Source: Laccaria trichodermophora
Taxonomy: Eukaryota; Basidiomycota; Agaricomycetes; Agaricales; Hydnangiaceae
NCBI GenBank assembly: GCA_018417955.1
Contig: JACTVC010000017.1
Span: 1 to 64,000 of the forward strand
Length of the DNA stretch: 64,000 bases
Direction of reading: 5' to 3'
Within the stretch, counting starts at the first letter, position 1. Each line of letters opens with the position of its first letter. The notes below the pieces were generated by a model, which was not told the DNA's origin, made no database searches, and saw only the letters and a program-made list of their open reading frames with translations. Positions 1-12,678 of this stretch are shown here, one piece after another. A program made the translations under genes and the position numbers.

Positions 1-114
1 CCTAACCCTAACCCTAACCTAACCTAACCCTAACCCTAACCCTAACCTAACCCTAACCCTAACCCTAACCCTAACCTAACCCTAACCCTAACCTAACCTA
101 ACCCTAACCCTAAG
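1..114. repeat. telomere repeat (CCCTAA)n, left chromosome end
   Basis: The window starts with about 18 head-to-tail copies of CCCTAA mixed with a shorter variant CCTAA. The C-rich strand reads 5' to 3' into the window, which is the orientation expected at the left end of a chromosome. The TTAGGG-type repeat is the usual telomere repeat of filamentous fungi. The array ends near position 114, where unique sequence begins. Confidence 0.97.
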
Positions 115-325
115 ATACCATACATGACATCAGAATTGCACAGATAAGCCAAGACACCTGGGACACCTAGGTGACCGGCACCTGAAATCCTATAGCATTT
201 CCAGCAGCAATAAGGATAGGGGTTCGAGACTTCCATGACCTGGGGCCATACGGTCCGAGAAGAAGCCACTGTGCGCTGATCCTTGGGTATACTAGCGCGC
301 CAAGCTATGCAAGGAGGAACACAGG

Positions 326-1083
326 CTATTTCAAGTAGCCGAGCATGCAACCCTCCACACGAGATTGCAGCTCCTCAAGCCAGCTGGTATCCCGTTCTTT
401 AAGAAAGGTATCGCGTTCCCAAAGTGTTTCCTCGAGCTCCCTACCCCTCATTGAGTCGCGTAAGAGGCGATGCACGTGAGCGGCTACTCGAAGGCCAACT
501 AAGGGACTCGGATAAACGTCTGGAGGAGTGTACCGCCCGGCCTTCATGCTATTTCTTGAGGGCCCTGTCCCGCTCTCCGAGCGTCGCTTCAAGTTCTTGG
601 ACTCTGCGCTTGAGGTCAACGCGTATGATAGCTTCGTTGACGGGGGTGCTCCCCGTGCGGGGAGGAGGGGGAGGGGGAGGAAGGAAAGAACCATTTGGTC
701 GTTTCAAGCCACGCCATGGTAGTTCCTGTGCGGTGCTGCTGCGGTTGCGGGTGACAATGGCGCCGGAGGAGGGAATGGGAGGGACGAGGTTATTGGTACG
801 AGAAACGTTGTCGAGAGAGGCGGACGTGCGACCATCCTTCGAGCGTGAGATGGCTGCTGGTAGCAGTTGGAAATTGGGTGCTCTAGATGTCGACGTAGAC
901 GCGGATGGGATTGCAGCAGAATTCGAGGAAGGGGATCGTCTTCGTCGTCATCCAAATGCGAGAGACTCTCCAAGTCAGATTTGAGCCCAGAAAGTTGCAA
1001 CGGCCCAGCCGACGTTCCAGCAACGGGTTGCCCACAGCAGCCATAGACGCAGATCTAGCAGACCTCCTCTTCCTATCCTTCAC
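326..1083 (-). pseudogene. coiled-coil protein remnant next to the telomere
   Basis: Minus-strand reading frames of this stretch look like one gene that switches frame several times. One piece ends near 330 and contains RELEETLWERDTFLKERD, a charged coiled-coil heptad pattern. Another frame, about 560-660, reads RRVQELEATLGERDRALKK and then hits a stop. The two are clearly related repeats of the same heptads. Further upstream on the minus strand an acidic and Pro/Ser-rich stretch is open from 1000 to 704. No single spliced model joins everything cleanly, so it is called a decayed gene rather than an active one. I do not recognise the family. Confidence 0.35.
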
Positions 1084-2199
1084 CTTCTCTCCCTCGCCTT
1101 CCTCGCAGAGCCCTTCCTAGTGCTCGCCATTGCCACTCCCCCGCCTTTCCAGTGACGGTTTCCATCATGAACCTCGAGCACGAACGATGACGGTCTTTAC
1201 ACGCCTTACGCGCGACTCGTTCAACGTCGCAGATCCGTTTAGTTGGGTCCTACCCCAATACCCAACATCAGCCTCACATCTAAAGGGAAAACAGAAGAAG
1301 AAACGAACGGGTTTGCCTGATAGCATGTCTAACCATCGTTTCTGTTACTACCAGACGAGCTTTTGAGGCTAGAGAATAGGTTCTTGAAGTGATTGTACTT
1401 TGCCATATCAGACTAGAGCGCGTTTTAGCATCGATTCTAAGAGAACTTGACTACCGTAGAATGTTAACGTTGATGGCCATAACTGAGTTCGTATCTACGT
1501 CAGAGAAGTCATCAATTTTTTGAACACATAGTAGAACATACTGGACGCTCCAACTTCAGCTGCAACTCCTCCTGCAATGCTTGCCAGTTCTTCGTTTGAG
1601 AATGCTGAGATGATCGCAAGAAACGACGGTCACATGACGTAATCTCTTATCATGTGTCGCAACGCAACTCTTGCGGTCAACGTTGGGTCAACACCAAAGT
1701 CACTTTCCACGTTCTTCAATACCAATATCATCCACTAACAACACCATTCATTTGGGCGACAGATCATTTTAGTGCGATTCCCCTTACTCCAAATCCACCA
1801 ACTCAAGCCAAGGGCGGCCCATTACGTGGTGTTGGCTTTGCAGCACTCCAATTCGTTGATCGTAAGGCTTGCCAATGCCTCGCTTGGGCTAAGCAGCGTC
1901 AGATCTTCCTTGTGGGTATGGAGCGAGGAGATGAATGACATGGTTCGCCTTCCCTCTTTCACTTTGCGTCTCAGCTCAACATCAGTTTTTAGAGGATCCG
2001 ACTACCTCTGAATGGCGACTTCACCCGCCTCAGAAATGCCCATCCAATATCTCAATATCCAACGACTTGCTTCGCCTTCCTCCTCGCCCTCGCCCGCTCA
2101 TGTGCATGACTGCTTACTCTCTCCCCTCTATTCCCATCCTCATGCTCATCATCCAAGGCATCTCCCAAGGCCTCGCTTCCCCCCTCCTCGCATCGAGCG
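1084..2199. other. no recognisable gene
   Basis: Only short open frames on both strands, with no protein family signal and no splice-joined frame that I could extend. Probably subtelomeric spacer. Confidence 0.5.
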
Positions 2200-3216
2200 C
2201 TAACAATTCGCTATCTTCCCTACTATCATAGCCTTCGCTGTCTCTGCCATCTCAACCGTCAAGGCATTTAACACAGCAGAGCTGCGGGGGAGGATAGCTT
2301 GGTGGGGCATCACGTCCGCGCCGGGACAGTCTGTCACGACGGGGATGTTCGTCTGAGAAGGGTTGGTTGGGAGAGTGAACGTGGGATGAACGACATCCAG
2401 GATGCGTTGGACGAGGAGAGCGGGAAGGAGTGGGTTGGACGTGTCCTGGACCATCAAAGCATGGCTGTTCGCCCTCTCCCATTCGGTGCTTGGATATTCG
2501 AAGCCGCTAGTCGCCCCTTCTATGCCTGCTCTCCCTCATTCGAGGTCCACTTGAATAATTTCCTCCCCACTCCCATTCTCAATTGTCGATGAAGGCCTCC
2601 CACTATCAATATCCCTACACCTACTTCACCCCAACCCGCACGCATCTCGCAATACTCACCCACCTCACCAACGCCGACGCCAGCATTCGAGAGGACGCTG
2701 AAGGGGTGTTTGAAAAGGAGAAACAGGCCATCGAGAAGCACTCGCCTGGGACTCGGGGCCAGTTCTCGTAACGGCCGGGAAGTCATATCTGTGCACGTCG
2801 GGACGCGGACAAGGAACAAGGCCGCAGCTCTCACAAATGTCAAGGTCCAGAAGCACGACAAGGACATATCATCGTTGACTCCTCGCAAATCCACACCTCC
2901 TGCGGCCTTGTAACGTGCTGCCTCTCCGGCACCATGACCCCTCCTTCTTTCCCGCCTCCTCTTCAGAGTGTCTATTAGCGCAAGAATGTATGAAACACCA
3001 ATCAAATTCGGCGCTGGTATCACAGCTATCGACGGTATCCAAGTACTTCATGCTGGAGACCTGAGGCATGTCGTGAATCACGCGTATTTGGTCTACGGCT
3101 TTGCGCAATGTCATCGTGCAAGACGAGAAATGGTTCGATCCCCAGACAACGCAACGAGTAGGATGGTGAAGGACAGGGAGGACGCACGGGATTTGGTAGA
3201 TGTGGTTTGGGGTCAA
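2200..3216 (-). pseudogene. possible decayed protein-coding stretch, unknown family
   Basis: Two long minus-strand frames lie in tandem: 3023-2520 (about 167 codons, with a hydrophobic run near its middle) and 2530-2200, which stays open to a stop at 2200. The length is more than expected by chance in sequence of this composition, but I recognise no domain. Stops and frame changes separate the pieces, and no pair of GT..AG borders rescues the whole. It may be an old membrane-protein gene or simply GC-rich open frames. Confidence 0.22.
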
Positions 3217-6200
3217 TGCTGCGTTGTATTTTCGATGCTTCGTGTGGGCGTGTATTAGAGGGTGGCAGGTGACGCTGGTTTGGCACGCGAATCGGCGTCA
3301 AAAAGTCGGGTTATATAGCAACGACACGCCTTGGAACATACACAACGGCCAAAGAGGAAGATCGTCTTGAGTGAGCGTGTACGGAGACGTCCCACCATGC
3401 CATGAGAATCCTCTGCTTGATCTCATCACGCCTTCAAGGCGGTAACGTTACCCGGACCTTCTGTGTCCCCACCGCTGCGTCTCAATTGCTTCAAACGTCA
3501 CACTCGTGCGTCTTCCCCGATGGCGGGTTGTCGCACTCAATGTATCATGTCAACTGATGGACGCGTTTACCAGGCATTCTCGAGCCCATTTTCTGTAACG
3601 AAACCATTCAATAACAAGCTTCTTTCCACCTCGGCTGAAGACGATGGGACATAAATCCAGTCTGAGAAGCCAGATATACTATGCGCCCGCACCTAGGAGA
3701 TACGCGTTCTTTTCGAATGGGGATTTTCACTCAATAGTGAATACGGTTGGTGGTGGGACTGAGTTCCCAGGACAAGTCGGTGAGCGTTTTCTCGACATCG
3801 CCGACCTCGCTTCGCTTGACGAAAGTCACCAGCGCCACCACTACTACCGCGTCGTTTCTTGCTGTTTCTCAAACCTCGCCCACGCGCTTGGATGTCACCA
3901 CATGAACCAGCAGCTGTTTATGCGGTTGGGTTGCGATCGATAGTCAGTGAAAGTCAAGACCTGAGTACATAAGTGCTGACCAGTGGCGAGTAGCGCGTGG
4001 ATATACCTCACAATTCCATCCTGAAGTACTCCGCAAATTGGGCTCAGCAACACCAGCGAGTCCGGATCGCGAGAAAGGTCAATCCCCGCTATAGGAGCAT
4101 TCGAGGCCAGGTAATCCGTAAATGATAGGCGGAAAGGGAAATGAGGCAGCTACGTCGGGCGTCAGATGTAGGGCGGGACCGTTGGTGATCATGAGCTCAG
4201 CTGGAACGCAACAGTGGACAAGTCGACAGTTTGCGAGGGCGATGAGGGAAGAGATAACCAAAAAAAGGGGAAAGCGCCTGCCACGTATCGTGCGGCATCT
4301 CCCGACGCTCTTTCCATATATCCCCTGAAAACTTGGTCCAAACTTACTATTAGTCGCCCATTCGCATCGTCTCTCGAAGTAATTATTCTTCTCTCGTCAA
4401 ATTTCCTCGGCCCGGACCGAATTCTCTCTTCTCGACCATCTATCACTGGTCATCAACACCTACCATCTCGCACGTAACCAACCCACTTCTGCAAGGTCAA
4501 AACTACGCTCATTGTTTTATCTATTTCCGTCCACGTACTCTCTACACCGTCAGTCATCCTTACCTCATGCGCGACCCATACATCACATCTTTTCCAATCC
4601 ACTCCGGGGGTTTTCAATTTGCATGCTTTGCCGCACCGAAGACCATATTCAACATAATACCCTCTGGACACGCCGGTATGTGCTGAAATTTGAGAAAATC
4701 ATCTGATTGAGTAGATATCTGTATTATATACAATTCGAAGTGGTAGCAAGTCATGGAATCAAATCATCAGGATTGTCTGTCGAAGGCGTTTTCCGGTGTC
4801 GAATAACGCCGGAATTGACCTGGATATCAGTAACGCCGTCTGACCATGCAGGACGGGCATAATTTCGGATGTTAAGAACAACCCTACTTATTAACATGGA
4901 GTGGAGGCATCGTTCCACACTGAGTGAAATGGGTTATCAGCCACATGACACTTCTTGATCGTCGAGCAAGGAGATAAACACGATGAAAGCATGTCCAGGT
5001 AAACAGAATGTCAATTATCCACTCCGAAGTGCGAACAAACAAACGTACGGAAAGGGTGGTGACTACGACGACATTGATCGTAGACAGCACTACATGGGCC
5101 CGATGTTGAGCTCTATGGATTTGCCATGGATGACATTACAGATGCGTGACACAATTTCGTCGACGCGTGACCCACGCGTCCTGTCACATCGTCAGTTCAC
5201 TACATCCTACTTGCCGCATTTACTGTCCCCCCTTCGTCGAGGTGGTTAGCCTGTATTCAGCGCGCGCCCATCTCCTTCCACTTTTTATTCTGTTCCTTTT
5301 GGTGACTGGTCCATCCTAGTTGATTTCGTTATCGAACCTAGATGGATGAATCGGCCCACATCTTTCCCCATCTCCCCTTGTTCGCAGACTAACCACTCTC
5401 TTAACAGACATACTTTAATGCTCGAGCGGACACGATTCCCGAACATCCGATACTATCAGGCTCCTGGTGATACCATGGCGGATGGCCGAGGCAAAGAAAG
5501 CCTTCACTTCAGCATTTGGAGGACTCGATGTGCTTCGTCGTGTGTAGGGAATACTGAGGTATATGACGTGTACGTCTTCTTATACTCGGAGTCGTTCTCA
5601 CCCGCACACATTATCTTCGTCTAGTACCTATGTATACCAATACACTAAAAAACACGCTCGAAACTCTCGTTGACATTCATCAATTGGTGTGTTTTCTTGG
5701 TTTACCCCCTATCCCGTCCCCCTCACAGGCGTCTCGTACATTACGCCCCTTCCCGTCGGACAATCTTCACTCCCTCAAGCTATCTTCTCCCCACCCTCAT
5801 TCCCTTCCGTTGCCGCTCACACATCCCTTTGACCCTCCTCTCTCCCATCACTCCTTTTAACCTGGCGGCTGATCATACTTCACAGCCTCAACGACGGTTC
5901 TCTGCTCCCAGTGGTCATTACCACAATCCCTCCCCTGCACATGTTCAACACCTCACCATAAACTTCAAACGACCTTCAAGGTCCCATGTCCGAGAAAGAG
6001 TGACCGTCCGCAGCAGCAAATCAAGTGACTCGTCAATATGAACCGATTAAGAGGTGGGGGCCACTTTTACACGAAGGGCATAACTGATAACCGTAGTAGA
6101 CGCCAAGAGAGCCTCGGTATACATGGTTAAAGTAGGAAACCTTCACGCCGAATGTTTGCTATCCGTACCTTGATCCAAGGTGAGTAACATTGTCACCATT

Positions 6201-7743
6201 CTTTGAGTATGCCTGACCCTAATGCCAACCACAGGAGACGAACCTATGCAGTGCGGCTTGATGTCAAAATTACGTCGGTGCTTCCTTTAAATGCATGCGG
6301 TTGTGGAATGGGGGTGATGACGTGGCGACGATGCTCATTGCAGCTCGTGGCACCTCCCCACTACCCTTCGACGCGACGTACCCTGACCACATCCAGGTAT
6401 AAAGATTGCTTATCTTTTCCTCCCCAGGTTGAACCTCTACAACACTACGTCACCCTCACTGCAAGCAAAATGAAGGGACGTTCGGAGTTGAGCACCCTCT
6501 CTCGTTGAGCGCTCTTGTCAAGTGCATCAACACATCCATTCAAGTTGGTTGATCGCAGAAGCACATGCTTTAAAATTGTGTCTACCCGTTACTCTACCCA
6601 CACGACACGACGATGAAAGCTGGAAACCTGTTGGTGCGTCATGTAGTGTATCCACGCTTTACTGAAGCTTTCGTACCCCTTAAGGTTTACGGCAAGCTAT
6701 ATCATGGGCTCGCTTTCCAGATACGCAGGATACAGGCAGGACGCTCAACTCGGCCTGCGAAATGAGCTGAAGACAGGGTCTGACACCGGTGGAGCTCGCT
6801 TTTGTACTACCACCGTCTGAGACATCTGATCGTCATCACTGGACCGCCCTCCCGTATCAAATACAACATGCCAACAAGCCCATTTCTCCATCTAAAATTA
6901 TGGACTTTGGCTTCGTAATCAAGCATCGATATCGCATTCTACGATCCTCGTATGTACGCCGTTCGTCATGTTCTATCATCTGGTACCTTTGTTTCGCAAT
7001 TATTATAGACGTCAAAAGGCTTATTGCGAACCTGAAGACTCCCGCTCTTCAGATCCTGCTTGAATAATCAGGCTCTCTATTACCCTTCGTGGTGTGCGTG
7101 CTGATGACGATACCTGAAGCGACATCGGTTCGATATTGGACCGAGCCCATTTTATCTACACCGATGTCCGTTCGGCAACGCAAGAATCGATACAGTTACC
7201 TGGTAATCGTTGAATATAAAATTAACGGTTGTTTGTAAAATCGAGGCTTCTTGATTGGCAGTGCTTCTTTTTTCCTCGCTTCGCAGCGCCTGTTGCAACT
7301 CTTCAGGTTCGAGATATTGTTAATCCTTCTGACAAGCCTTCGCAGACTCACATTCCTCAGTTTGTAGCCTCGTCGAGGACTATACATGGAGACAATTCTT
7401 ACAGGAAACCAGTGGTTTTCAATCGCCTCAGGTCTACGCGGAGCTTCTCAAATCATCTTACTTTCCGCTGCTGACAATGCCTGCTTCTCCGCCCTGGAAA
7501 GCCACAGCGTCTCGGTATTTGTGAATCTGGGGACATGGATCCTGATCCGTGTTCGTGGCAAGGGTTGTATCAACGTACCCATAACCGTCATCTCAACGTA
7601 CTCACCACTCTGTCATCAACCCGATGGACATCGGCTCTACTCGTGCTTCTTAAACTTCTTGTATATGGCCGCTGCGACAGTGCGACGCTATATAGATCCT
7701 GTGGTTTGACCCCATCATCTCCATTCTTTCCTCAATTCCTACC
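3217..7743. other. long spacer without recognisable gene
   Basis: About 4.5 kb with only short open frames, none carrying a family signature. A TATATAG motif at about 7690 lies some 55 bp before the start of the dead P450 gene and may be its old promoter. Nothing else can be supported here. Confidence 0.5.
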
Positions 7744-10256
7744 ATGCTTGCCCTGCTCCTCCAAGGGATACTGCTATACGGTCTATCTTTGGCGTGCTGG
7801 CGTGTATTTCGCCAGTACATGGTAATGACAGCCCTGGATAACATACCCGGTCCCCCTTCCTCATCGTTTTTTAAAGGTTTGACGTTGTCCCTCATGAAGT
7901 GAACCATGTCTGAATACATATACCGCAGGAAACTTCCGGCAATTGTTCGCGCTTCACGGGTGGGAATTTCATAAGAGTATCGCGGCGAAGTGTAAGTGCT
8001 ATACTGCACTTCGATTGAAGAAGCTTTACACGTGTATATTAGACGGAGGTGTGGTTAAGGTCAAGGCTCTCGTTGGTGTCCGTTAAAGGCTCTCAATACG
8101 GGCAGGGTACATTCTGACGCCTTGTTCAAACAGTATAGGAAAACCAGCTATACGTATTTGATCCAAAGGCCTTGCACCATATCGTCGTCAAGGCAAGTTA
8201 GCACTCTTGGTGCCTTTCACCTACTCATGATTACGGTTCTACAGGATCAATATGTCTATATGTCTACGAAGAAACATCCGCATTCATTCAGTAATTTTTT
8301 CCAGCTTCCATTGACCATTCACCTTTCTGAGTGGCTCCGGTTCCCTAGAGGCAAACACGTCCTTTTTGGAAAATCTTTGTTCTCGACTTTAGGTTTGTGT
8401 GAAACCCATTGCAAGGCTGCCTTTTAATTTCTTTGAAAAGGGCAGTACCATTGCCGACAAAGGAAGATGCTTAACCCGGTATTTCCTATTACGCATATGC
8501 GCGAGATGGGTCAGCGAACTCCTCCATTTCTTTTGGCGTCTTCATATTGCTCAATGCCTCGTCAGTGCCCATCTCCTATGAGGTGACTCACAGAGTCCGT
8601 ACCATGCCTTCAATTTTTGATATATCAACGTGAGCTCATCTTCTTTTTCAGCTTCGAGATTCTATTTCAAAGAAGGTCGGCAACGGTCCTCAGGAGGTAA
8701 ATGGCGTTACCCAAGTTTATTCGGATTCCCGACATAGTTACTTAGATCAACGTTGTACCGTGGATGGCTCGAACAGCGCTTGAATTGATAGGCCAGAGTG
8801 GGTTTGGCCACTCTTTTGACACTTAGTTCATACAGCGCGGCAATAAAACAGCTAGGGTGAGTTTCCTGGCGGCCCTGGCCAAATCATCTCCAGTGGATTG
8901 GATAATGAAACTTCTGATCGCTCAAGTCCCGTTCTTCTGCGATTCGAATTTATCCGTTTGTATTTGTGGCGGTTAGCCAACGTTGGAACCCCCAAAATGC
9001 GCCGCTTCGTTGTCGATCTCCTTCCATGGAAGAGCTTGCATGACGTGCGCGACATCGTTGATACCATCTACAACACCTTGAATATTTTCGAGTCAAAGAA
9101 AAGGGAATTCTTGGATGGGGATGAAGCTGTTACAAGACAGGTCGGGGAAGGAAAGGATATATTGAGCATTCTAAGTACCAAATTTTTTTTCCACCTGAGA
9201 GACTCTTTGACTGATTCCATGGTAGTGAGAGCCAATATGGACGCATCAGAGGAAGATAAACTTGACGAATCTGAACTTGTTGCGCAAGCCGCGTGCGTAT
9301 CCCTCATCTTTGCCCCAAATTTAAATGATCTGACCCCTTTCCGTCTGACAAGAGGTTTGACATTCGCTGCAGTAGACACGACGTCAAACGCTATATCCCG
9401 CACGCTGCATTTACTAGCACAGCACCAACACGTTCAAGAGAAGTTACGTCATGAGATCACAGAGGCCCGTGCTAAGACTGGGAGTCTTGCTTACGACGAA
9501 CTGGTTGCACTCCCATATCTCGATGCTGTATGCAGAGAAACTCTTCGCCTTTATCCTCCGGTATCATATCTCTCCAGTGCGGATGTGCTCTCCTTCCGTT
9601 GACTTGAAATCTGTCGTTGAACCTTTCTTCTGGCCCTGCATGTAAAATAGGACACGCGAAGACTTCATTATGCCTCTCTCGAAACCTTTGAGAGGTCTCG
9701 ATGGAGAGGACGTGCATGAAATTCCGGTCCCAAACATCACAAACATCATTATATCGATAATCGCTGCCAATCGGAACGCAGAAATATGGGGCTCTGATTT
9801 GCTTCAATGGATCCCGGAGGTGGCTTGCTCCTCTTCCTTCGTCCGTAACGAACGCGCATGTCCCCGGAGTATATTCGAACCTGTGGGTCATTTTCGGACG
9901 TTTACTTTTATTGAGGGCTCACATCTTTAAACGCGTCTTGTTAGGATGTCATTTTTGGGTGGAGGTCGAGCTTGCATGAGTGTCCAATGATTTTTCCCCG
10001 TGATTACTTTACCAAATTACCCCTTAGCGGCTTTAAATTCTCTCAACTTGAAATGAGTAAGTCCACCTACTGATATGGCTATTCGCTGTATCACTCACCT
10101 TTTGTGGCAGAGGTCGTATTGTCACTCTTGATCGAGTCTTTCCGCTTTGCTACCTCTAACAAAGAGATATACTGGTAAATGACGACCATTGCAACGCCGA
10201 CCGTAGTTGGCGAAGATGACAAAGTTCAACTGCCACTCCTTGTCAGCAAGATATAA
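7744..10256 (+). pseudogene. cytochrome P450 monooxygenase, inactivated
   Basis: An almost complete basidiomycete P450 can be followed through many small introns. From the ATG at 7744 come an N-terminal membrane anchor and the proline hinge NIPGPPSSSFF. RQRKMLNPVF near 8455 is the helix C region, and the I-helix reads GLTFAAVDTTSNA (about 9355). The K-helix motif ETLRLYPPV follows at 9538, and the haem loop FLGGGRAC lies near 9960, continuing as GFKFSQLEM after an intron. Lesions: an 8-bp tandem duplication TATGTCTA at 8251-8266 shifts the frame; several exons carry stops; the intron inside the haem loop appears to have lost its GT donor (near 9977); and a TAA at 10176-10178 interrupts the conserved C-terminus, which otherwise runs to a natural stop at 10254-10256. 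The family is clear, the CYP subfamily is not. An ordinary haem-dependent oxidation role is known for the family, but this copy should be dead. Confidence 0.85.
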
Positions 10257-10389
10257 GCCGCAGAACCAAACTAGGAACTCATTTGTTAGGGTGACCCAAA
10301 TATGTACTATGCTACTGTAATACCAACTGTTGATTGTCAATCTCACACTCGATTTCACCTGACTGGGCGCCTGCAATACCAAATTGCTT

Positions 10390-11789
10390 CTAATGTGGTG
10401 ACGATTGTCTGCATTTTCCCTCAGCTCCTGTGCAAGTAATTCATCTGGGTAGCGGCCTTTAACCTCAGGGAGCAAAAATGTAACGCCTGAGGTAAAAAGA
10501 GTCAGGGTCTTATTTCGACATATAAAAGATGGCTTTAGACGCATCCGCTCCGACGATACAGCAACCCAAGAAAATGGAAACGAAATCGTCATTTATGAGC
10601 TGAGAGTCACTACATAAAAGGAGGAGGCAACATACTCCAAAGAATGGCTGGCGTTCCTATTCTCTTACTGAGCATGTTTAACGCTAGTGCAGATATGATA
10701 GCCCCTATTTTACCGCAAGCGGCCGATATTCCATGCGCGAAAGCACGATACCGAGTAGGGAATACTGAATTACTTAGTCTGGTAAGGAAATATAACTCAA
10801 CAAGATAATGGGTTCACCTTCTGCTGGGTAACACAGTAAGCTTGGCGTCAGAAATAAAAATCAAGGAGACAAACGTATTTCGTGCTACAGGTCAAAGAAT
10901 CGGTCATCAGAAAAGTGATCAAGCAGCAGGGAGGGAAGAGGCTTACGCGTTGAGCCCGAAGTTGAAGAAGAATTGTAGGAAAGCGAAGCACACAAAAATG
11001 GTGCCGTACCGAGCCTATAAAATTTTCCAGCAAGGATTCCTAATATGTTCCAACGTCAAATATACCGCATAAGCAATCTGAGAAAATACTCACGGAAGAG
11101 GGCGGCCAGCAGAAATCCCTGAATTTGAATCCACTTTCTTCCAAGAATCTCAATTTTCCGCGTAGTATCCTTCAACAACAATTAGCAGGGGCCACGATAT
11201 CATTCGTAGCGGCGAACGTACCGGAGAGCATGCCCAAAGCCGTGATGATGATACCACCCGGCGTAAAGGTTTTGAAAATACGTTCCCAAGCCGTTCCCTT
11301 GTTTCCAGCATATCCCAATTGCTACAAGACGACGTTTTGGTTCAAATTTATGCCAAGAGAATCTTTACCCGACCACCCGAGGTAGCTTGGTAAGACCAAA
11401 TTCGGAGGGTGTTGAGAGTGAGGACGTACGCGATGTCAAGAAGGAACCAGCAGACGCTATGAGAATCTTGGCGTGTCGCCACTCTGAAAAATAACGCAGG
11501 AATTCTGTTTTCTACTCGGTTAATGTTTGGTTTGGTCGGGAGGAGATAAATACACCTTCAAAATGAGCCTGTTGTTTCTTCACTAAAAGGTCAACTGGCA
11601 CAGCCTTCTCGAGAGTTTGTTTGATGTTTCAGAGTAACTGGGAATTGAGTCATCCTCCGAACCGCCCTGGACCGGAGGTTTCTTCTAATCTCCCATCTTC
11701 GTGTCCATATTAGGCTGGGCCTGTGAATCCTTGAAGCACTTCGATTCACCTAGAGTCAGACGTTGATAAAGTGTCGCAAATCGTGAAGG
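10390..11789 (-). pseudogene. PHO84-type inorganic phosphate:H+ symporter, inactivated
   Basis: The minus strand carries the second half of a major-facilitator phosphate transporter of the PHO84 family. Read in coding order, I see VPVDLLVKKQQAHFEG (about 11600), EWRHAKIL then CWFLLDIAY (about 11470), NLNQNVVL, KWIQIQGFLLAALF (about 11120), FHGIS-like [14 protein letters not shown] (about 10740), RIGTPAILW, and PEVKGRYPDELLAQELRE (about 10470). The order and spacing match the family. A TAG at 11322-11324 interrupts the frame after NQNVVL. A base has been lost from a T-run near 10995, so the frame changes inside APFFVCFAF-like sequence. One donor site near 10530 also looks damaged. Coding similarity runs right up to the target-site duplication of the hAT-like element at 11790, so the element probably entered this gene. 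I could not find the N-terminal half beyond the element. Confidence 0.82.
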
Positions 11790-12670
11790 CAAGGGGGTAC
11801 CGGGAATTGAAGCCGTGACCCGAGGTAGAGGGGGGCTCTCTCAGAGTGCTTAAAAAAATTTAGTAGTAATCTTCTAAAATCTATTTTTAACGGCACCTAG
11901 CAACGGCACACCACATCCACAAGCTTTAGACGTCTTAGACAGTTAATTAAGGACCTTCGAAGCACTGTTTGGGTGAAGAATGGATCTTTCTTTTTGGTTT
12001 TTGGTTCATCTCTTCTCAATTTTTTCATACGGCTTATGAACGGCAACCATGGCGAAAGGAAAGGTCAGTAGTATGATGTTTAAGTCCGCTATAATCTCAA
12101 ATACAGTGGATTATTCTATCTAGAATAAAGAGAAGTCGGAGACTCAGATCAAATATGACGCGTCGACAATCGTAAAATGCCCCGAGTGTGATGAAGATGT
12201 GCAGGTCGGAACAGCCAGCGGGGATCGTTCAGCACCAAGGAAAAAAGCCCTGCATGAAAGCGCGTGAAGCAAAGAAAGAGAAAGGAAGGACACGGACATC
12301 GTTCTAGGTTGGAGTGAAGAAAATCCCCGCATCATCACTGGCAGCGGCGCATAAGCGGCATCGAAAGGCTTAAGCAACTCCTCCAATCAGGCCCAATCAC
12401 CAGAGACGGGGCCTACTTAAGGGAATTTTGAGGTTGCACCGAAGGGGTGGCGCTGCGAGAATCACGCCCGCACGCGAAAACGTGCGCGCATGGCGTAGAA
12501 TATCTCTTAGAGTCTTACTAGTACAGAATTGTCAATTCACATGTAGAAATGAGCGAAAATTGCTATGTTTTTCTTGGAATAACATATTTGAAGATGGGGG
12601 GGGGAGGTACTCAAACTCTTTAAAAAAAAAACCGACCCCGGGTAATTTATAAATTCCCGGGGCCCCCTTG
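11790..12670. mobile_element. hAT-like short element, copy A
   Basis: An 881-bp insertion bounded by inverted ends: CAAGGGGGTACCGGG on the left and, read inward from the right, CAAGGGGGCCCCGGG. It is flanked by a perfect 8-bp direct repeat CGTGAAGG at 11782-11789 and 12671-12678. An 8-bp duplication with CA(A/G)GG-type ends is the signature of the hAT superfamily. Just inside each end is a G-run followed by AGGT and, 10-15 bp later, CTTAAA. Copy B at 24926-25757 shares the ends, this subterminal layout and an internal gene. There is no transposase frame, so it must be mobilised in trans. Confidence 0.85.
12049..12290 (+). pseudogene. small C2HC zinc-finger protein of hAT-like copy A
   Basis: The ATG at 12049 gives MAKGK, then a GT..AG intron (about 12064-12123), then an exon with KCPECDEDVQVGTA. 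A frame slip near 12225 leads to QHQGKKPC followed by a Lys/Arg-rich tail. Cys-X2-Cys followed by His-X5-Cys is a plausible zinc-binding set. The gene in copy B has the same start, intron position and motif, intact. In copy A the slip between the CxxC and the HxxxxxC halves should disable it. A third segment, GGAARITP near 12440, matches GVARMMRV in copy B and may be a later exon. Function unknown; such small MAK(G/A)K zinc-finger proteins are, as far as I recall, common hypotheticals in mushroom genomes. Confidence 0.6.
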
Positions 12671-12678
12671 CGTGAAGG

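Noticed and set aside
3900..4450. Minus-strand frame with SLVLLSPICGVLQ and following residues, faintly like a sucrose-transporter motif
   Set aside because: The match is one short hydrophobic run; flanking frames do not continue the family, and there are stops. Not enough to call a transporter remnant.
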